Assembly: GCA_002499185.1 (NCBI GenBank)
Contig: DAKN01000013.1
Span: 1-7,836 of the forward strand
Direction: 5' to 3'
Source: Candidatus Pacearchaeota archaeon UBA284
GTDB lineage: Archaea; Nanobdellota; Nanobdellia; Pacearchaeales; UBA284
DNA: 7,836 nt
Shown one piece after another: positions 5,342 through 7,836 of this stretch. The position numbers and the translations under genes are program-made. The notes under the pieces are model-generated. The model made no database searches, was not told where the DNA came from, and saw nothing but the letters and a program-made list of their open reading frames with translations. How positions within the stretch are numbered: position 1 is the first letter of the stretch; each line of letters begins with the position of its first letter.

Positions 5342-6370
5342 ATGGAAAACATTAGAGATTACTACAAGAAAAAGGTTATACTTGTTACCGGTGGAGCTGG
5401 ATCTATCGGAAGTCAACTAGTTAAAGAACTTATCAAGTTCAATCCTAAATCAATAAGAGTTTTAGATAATAATGAAACAGGATTATTCGATCTTGAAAGG
5501 AATCTAAATACTAACTTAATTCGTCCGTTTATAGGGGATATAAGAGACAAGGAAAGACTAAAAAGAGCTGTTGAAGGCGTAGATATTGTATTTCATGCAG
5601 CTGCCTTGAAACATGTCCCCTTATGTGAATACAATCCTTTTGAAGCAATAAAAACTAATGTCATTGGAACACAGAACTTAATTGAAGTTTCAATAGATGA
5701 AAATGTTGAAAAATTCATTACAATTAGTACTGATAAAGCAGTGAATCCAATTAACGTTATGGGGGCTACAAAGTTACTTTCAGAAAGATTGACTATTTCT
5801 TCAAATTATTATAAAGGTGAAAAAAGCACTGCTTTGTCTTGCGTTAGATTTGGCAATGTATTGGATACAAGAGGATCCGTTATTCCTATTTTTAGAGATC
5901 AGTTACAAAACGGAAGTGACATTACTATAACAGATCCAGAAATGACAAGATTTATTATGAAAATCTCAGACTCCACTAATCTAATTTTGAAATCTGCTAA
6001 ATTAGCACGAGGGGGAGAGATTTTCATATTAAAGATGCCAGTTGTTAAAATATCTGACCTTGCAGAGGTAATGATTGAAAAATATAAATATCTGAATACC
6101 GATAAGAAATTCGATGTTAAAATAATAGGTAAAAGAATGGGGGAAAAATTATATGAGGAGCTTATGACAGAAGAAGAATCTAAAAATGCCTATGAAGATA
6201 AATACATGTTTATTGTGAAACCCCCTATTATAGAAATAACGGCAGAGACAAACTACGATATACCTAAAAATTTTAAAAAAACGGATATTAAAAACTACAA
6301 CTCAAAAAATACACAACTATTAGATAAAGAAGAAATAAAGAATTTAATTGACGATTCAATCCCTAAGTAA
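5342..6370 (+). CDS. CapD-type UDP-sugar 4,6-dehydratase, soluble short form with Met active site
   Basis: Predicted to convert UDP-GlcNAc to the UDP-4-keto-6-deoxy sugar, the first step of the pathway. The 342-residue protein is an extended short-chain dehydrogenase with VTGGAGSIGSQL at 15-26 for NAD(P) binding, HAAALKHVP at 85-93, ISTDK at 128-132, NPINVMGATK at 135-144, RFGNVLDTRGSVIP at 169-182 and GEKLYEELMTEEE at 267-279. Thr130, Asp131 and Lys132 form the dehydratase-type active site, with Lys144. Met140 stands where PseB/FlaA1 has Tyr. This Met form is typical of retaining (C5 not inverted) enzymes such as PglF and WbpM and points away from pseudaminic acid. It has no N-terminal membrane domain, unlike PglF/WbpM. 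Asp175-Thr176 replace the more common Gly-Ser. It is the last gene of the operon; its final 15 bp overlap the convergent flippase gene. A 4-epimerase or C5-epimerising relative in the same family is a less likely reading. Confidence 0.88.
   Translation: MENIRDYYKKKVILVTGGAGSIGSQLVKELIKFNPKSIRVLDNNETGLFDLERNLNTNLIRPFIGDIRDKERLKRAVEGVDIVFHAAALKHVPLCEYNPFEAIKTNVIGTQNLIEVSIDENVEKFITISTDKAVNPINVMGATKLLSERLTISSNYYKGEKSTALSCVRFGNVLDTRGSVIPIFRDQLQNGSDITITDPEMTRFIMKISDSTNLILKSAKLARGGEIFILKMPVVKISDLAEVMIEKYKYLNTDKKFDVKIIGKRMGEKLYEELMTEEESKNAYEDKYMFIVKPPIIEITAETNYDIPKNFKKTDIKNYNSKNTQLLDKEEIKNLIDDSIPK
6266..6309 (-). terminator. Possible terminator of the flippase transcript, oligo-T runs inside the dehydratase gene
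   Basis: Read on the minus strand, runs of T6 (6309-6304), T7 (6281-6275) and T5 (6270-6266) follow the flippase stop by about 47-90 nt. As no spacer separates the convergent genes, termination would have to occur inside the opposing gene. The runs are also lysine-rich coding sequence of the dehydratase, so the call is weak. Confidence 0.25.
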
Positions 6371-7801
6371 ATTTAAGAAAAAATTAATCTCTTCTTTTTT
6401 AATACATTTTAATGCTATAATAATCCCAAAATAAATAATAATGCCTAACGCTATTGAGATTACTAATGAAAATATCCCAACTGGATTCAAATAAATAATC
6501 ATTATAGACATAATAATTGAGGCAATCAGGCTTTTTGTAATAAAACTAATATCAAAATTAAATAATTTTACTTTTGAAGAATAATAAAAAACAACTATAA
6601 AAGTTATAATAAATGAAATCAAAGTAGTTAATGCGGCCCCATTTATTCCAATTAATGGAACAATTATTATATTTAGGCATATATTACTAAAAGCAGCTAA
6701 GGACATACTTGCCCCAATTATCTTTGTTTTGTTCTGAACTACTAATATATTTCCAATAATACCTTGTAAACCAAATAAAAGATAGCTAGTTGCAATATAG
6801 GGGGTAATCAAATATCCAACGCCAGCGATTTCATCAGTAGTAAGGATGGTTAATATAAGCTTTGAAAGTATTGATAGTCCAAAAACAGAAGGGATGGCAA
6901 TTAATAAATAATACTTTGTAGAGTATCTAAGAACTTTACTAAATTCCTTAAATTTTTTTTCATCGTAATATTTTGAAAGTACAGGAGGTAAAAGAAAAAA
7001 CAAAGGACTAGAAAAAAGTGAAATCAAGTTTCCGACGGTGTATCCTGGCCCATAATAGCCTACAAATATAGTCCCCAAAAATATAGTGATAATGTATCTG
7101 TCACTTGAGTTTAATACCCAATTTGATAAATTACTAGGTATCAGAGGTATACTAAAAGATATGTATTTTTTAATATTGGTGAATTTTGGTAGAGAAAAAC
7201 CAATTTCGTATAACACTATTATCACCATTAAGATAACGGCTAAAATTTTAGATATTAAAATTCCAAAAACTGCACCATCAATTCCGTATCCACTTAAAAT
7301 AAAATAAGATGCAAATGACACAATAAGAATCATATCTATTGCTAAAAAAGTAGAATAAATTTTTATTTTTTGCATAGCCCTAAATAAATTCATTGGAAGA
7401 CCAATTAAACTTTCGATAAAAAGAATAACAGACAGTATTCTAGTTACTTCTAAGTCACCGTTAAAAAGTATTTGAGATATTGGAATTGCAAATATAAAGA
7501 ATATTAAAGATACTATTCCACTTATAATTATTACTATAGCAGATATAGAATAAAATCCTTCTTGAAATTCTTTTTTATCTTTTGTTGCTGCAAGAAATCT
7601 TACGATAGCAAAAGGGAGACCAAGTCCCACAATTGGCGGAATTAACCCAATTGTTGCATTTACTTGAATCCAGATGCCATACTCAGAAACTGGTATGTTT
7701 TTAGTTAAAATAGGAACTAAAAGTATTCTTATTATCATTAAAAGGACACTTGTCAAACTGATTAGACCTATTTTTTGAGCAAAAAGTTTTTGTTCAGTCA
7801 T
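6356..7801 (-). CDS. Wzx/RfbX-type lipid-linked oligosaccharide flippase (MOP superfamily)
   Basis: A 481-residue, strongly hydrophobic protein with about 14 predicted membrane helices, near residues 11-33, 43-66, 84-107, 119-140, 149-170, 175-198, two within 213-275, then about 296-320, 328-352, 360-384, 386-406, 420-438 and 442-465. Family-like features are the N-terminal LLVPILTKNIPVSEYGIW stretch leading into helix 2 and the central SDRYIITIFLG..VGYYGPGY region at 233-254. Such proteins move undecaprenyl- or dolichyl-linked glycans across the cytoplasmic membrane. Start ATG 7801 is backed by GGTAAT 3 nt upstream and places helix 1 at the usual distance. The reading frame stays open to the window edge but has no other start codon there. 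It is convergent with the nonulosonate operon and overlaps it by 15 bp, so it is not part of that transcript. It probably exports the glycan that carries the nonulosonic acid, by proximity. Confidence 0.9.
   Translation of the reverse strand: MTEQKLFAQKIGLISLTSVLLMIIRILLVPILTKNIPVSEYGIWIQVNATIGLIPPIVGLGLPFAIVRFLAATKDKKEFQEGFYSISAIVIIISGIVSLIFFIFAIPISQILFNGDLEVTRILSVILFIESLIGLPMNLFRAMQKIKIYSTFLAIDMILIVSFASYFILSGYGIDGAVFGILISKILAVILMVIIVLYEIGFSLPKFTNIKKYISFSIPLIPSNLSNWVLNSSDRYIITIFLGTIFVGYYGPGYTVGNLISLFSSPLFFLLPPVLSKYYDEKKFKEFSKVLRYSTKYYLLIAIPSVFGLSILSKLILTILTTDEIAGVGYLITPYIATSYLLFGLQGIIGNILVVQNKTKIIGASMSLAAFSNICLNIIIVPLIGINGAALTTLISFIITFIVVFYYSSKVKLFNFDISFITKSLIASIIMSIMIIYLNPVGIFSLVISIALGIIIYFGIIIALKCIKKEEINFFLNLLRD
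6388..6400 (+). terminator. T-rich tract, possible terminator of the nonulosonate operon
   Basis: A pyrimidine run ending in six T begins 18 nt after the operon's last stop and is followed by another T4 at 6407-6410. No stem-loop precedes it, which fits archaeal U-tract termination. It lies inside the 3' end of the convergent flippase gene, whose coding may by itself explain the base composition. Confidence 0.35.
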
Positions 7802-7836
7802 TTTATTACCATTAATGAGGTATGTGCAAAATAGAT
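7798..7836 (-). CDS. Possible last 12 codons of an upstream minus-strand gene
   Basis: One minus-strand frame is open from the window edge and ends at a TGA that overlaps the flippase ATG as ATGA, reading IYFAHTSLMVIK then stop. A 4-nt ATGA overlap is a common operon junction, and no TATA-like element is visible in the 35 bp before the flippase, so the flippase may be a downstream gene in a leftward operon. Twelve codons cannot prove a gene or suggest a product, and another frame here is open too. Confidence 0.25.
   Translation of the reverse strand: MYFAHTSLMVIK
7805..7810 (-). promoter_or_regulatory. Ribosome binding site for the flippase gene
   Basis: On the minus strand GGTAAT stands 3 nt before ATG 7801, the same spacing as the strong AGGTGAT site before the acyltransferase gene. 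It supports this start. Confidence 0.5.

Noticed and set aside
886..6370. Pseudaminic acid pathway as the meaning of the operon
   Set aside because: The dehydratase has Met140 where PseB has Tyr, the hydrolase is NeuC-type and not PseG, no GNAT-type PseH is present, and the synthase has the GPDHKASLDP segment of Neu/Leg enzymes.
7086..7307. Plus-strand open frame of 73 codons inside the flippase gene
   Set aside because: It is antisense to membrane helices of the flippase; low-complexity hydrophobic coding often leaves such frames open.
1..7836. CRISPR array, tRNA, rRNA, insertion sequence or attachment site
   Set aside because: No regularly spaced repeats, no cloverleaf or rRNA-like segment and no transposase or integrase motif were seen; nearly all bases are in glycan-related coding regions.

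Overview
The window is an AT-rich stretch, probably archaeal. It carries a compact surface-sugar locus whose core is a six-gene plus-strand operon (886-6370) for making a CMP-activated nonulosonic acid (a sialic-acid-like nine-carbon sugar). The archaeal call rests on three things: TATA-box-like elements 23-35 bp before the first genes with little or no leader, ribosome sites of the AGGTGAT/GGTAAT kind before internal genes, and heavy use of ATA (Ile) and AGA/AGG (Arg) codons. A low-GC bacterium is not strictly excluded, because AGGTGAT also pairs with bacterial 16S rRNA. The exact lineage cannot be read from this window.

Layout. 1-812 (minus) is the N-terminal 270 residues of a GT-B-like, capsule-type glycosyltransferase that runs off the left edge. 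813-885 is a 73-bp divergent promoter region with a palindromic TATA element that can serve both strands. 886-6370 (plus) holds CMP-nonulosonate cytidylyltransferase, nonulosonate synthase, hydrolysing UDP-sugar 2-epimerase, hexapeptide acyltransferase, DegT-family aminotransferase and CapD-type UDP-sugar 4,6-dehydratase, with gaps of 0-8 nt or short overlaps. 6356-7801 (minus) is a 14-helix Wzx/RfbX-type flippase that meets the operon tail to tail with a 15-bp overlap. At the right edge, an open frame ends in an ATGA overlap with the flippase start and may be the tail of another minus-strand gene. No gene-free stretch exceeds 73 bp.

How the genes work together. Read from last to first, the operon matches the legionaminic-acid route: UDP-GlcNAc is 4,6-dehydrated, aminated at C4 and N-acylated to a UDP-bacillosamine-type sugar. 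That sugar is hydrolysed and epimerised at C2, condensed with phosphoenolpyruvate and activated with CTP. The best discriminators from pseudaminic acid are the Met-type dehydratase active site (Met140, as in the PglF/WbpM type, not Tyr as in PseB) and the NeuC-type epimerase in place of PseG. The synthase also has the Neu/Leg-type GPDHKASLDP segment. The divergent glycosyltransferase is a candidate for adding the sugar to a glycan, and the flippase for moving the lipid-linked product across the membrane. Legionaminic-type sugars are already known in archaea, so the locus is a good example of a known kind of pathway and not clearly a new system. The least settled parts are the acyl group added, the glycosyltransferase specificity and the translation starts near the divergent promoter.
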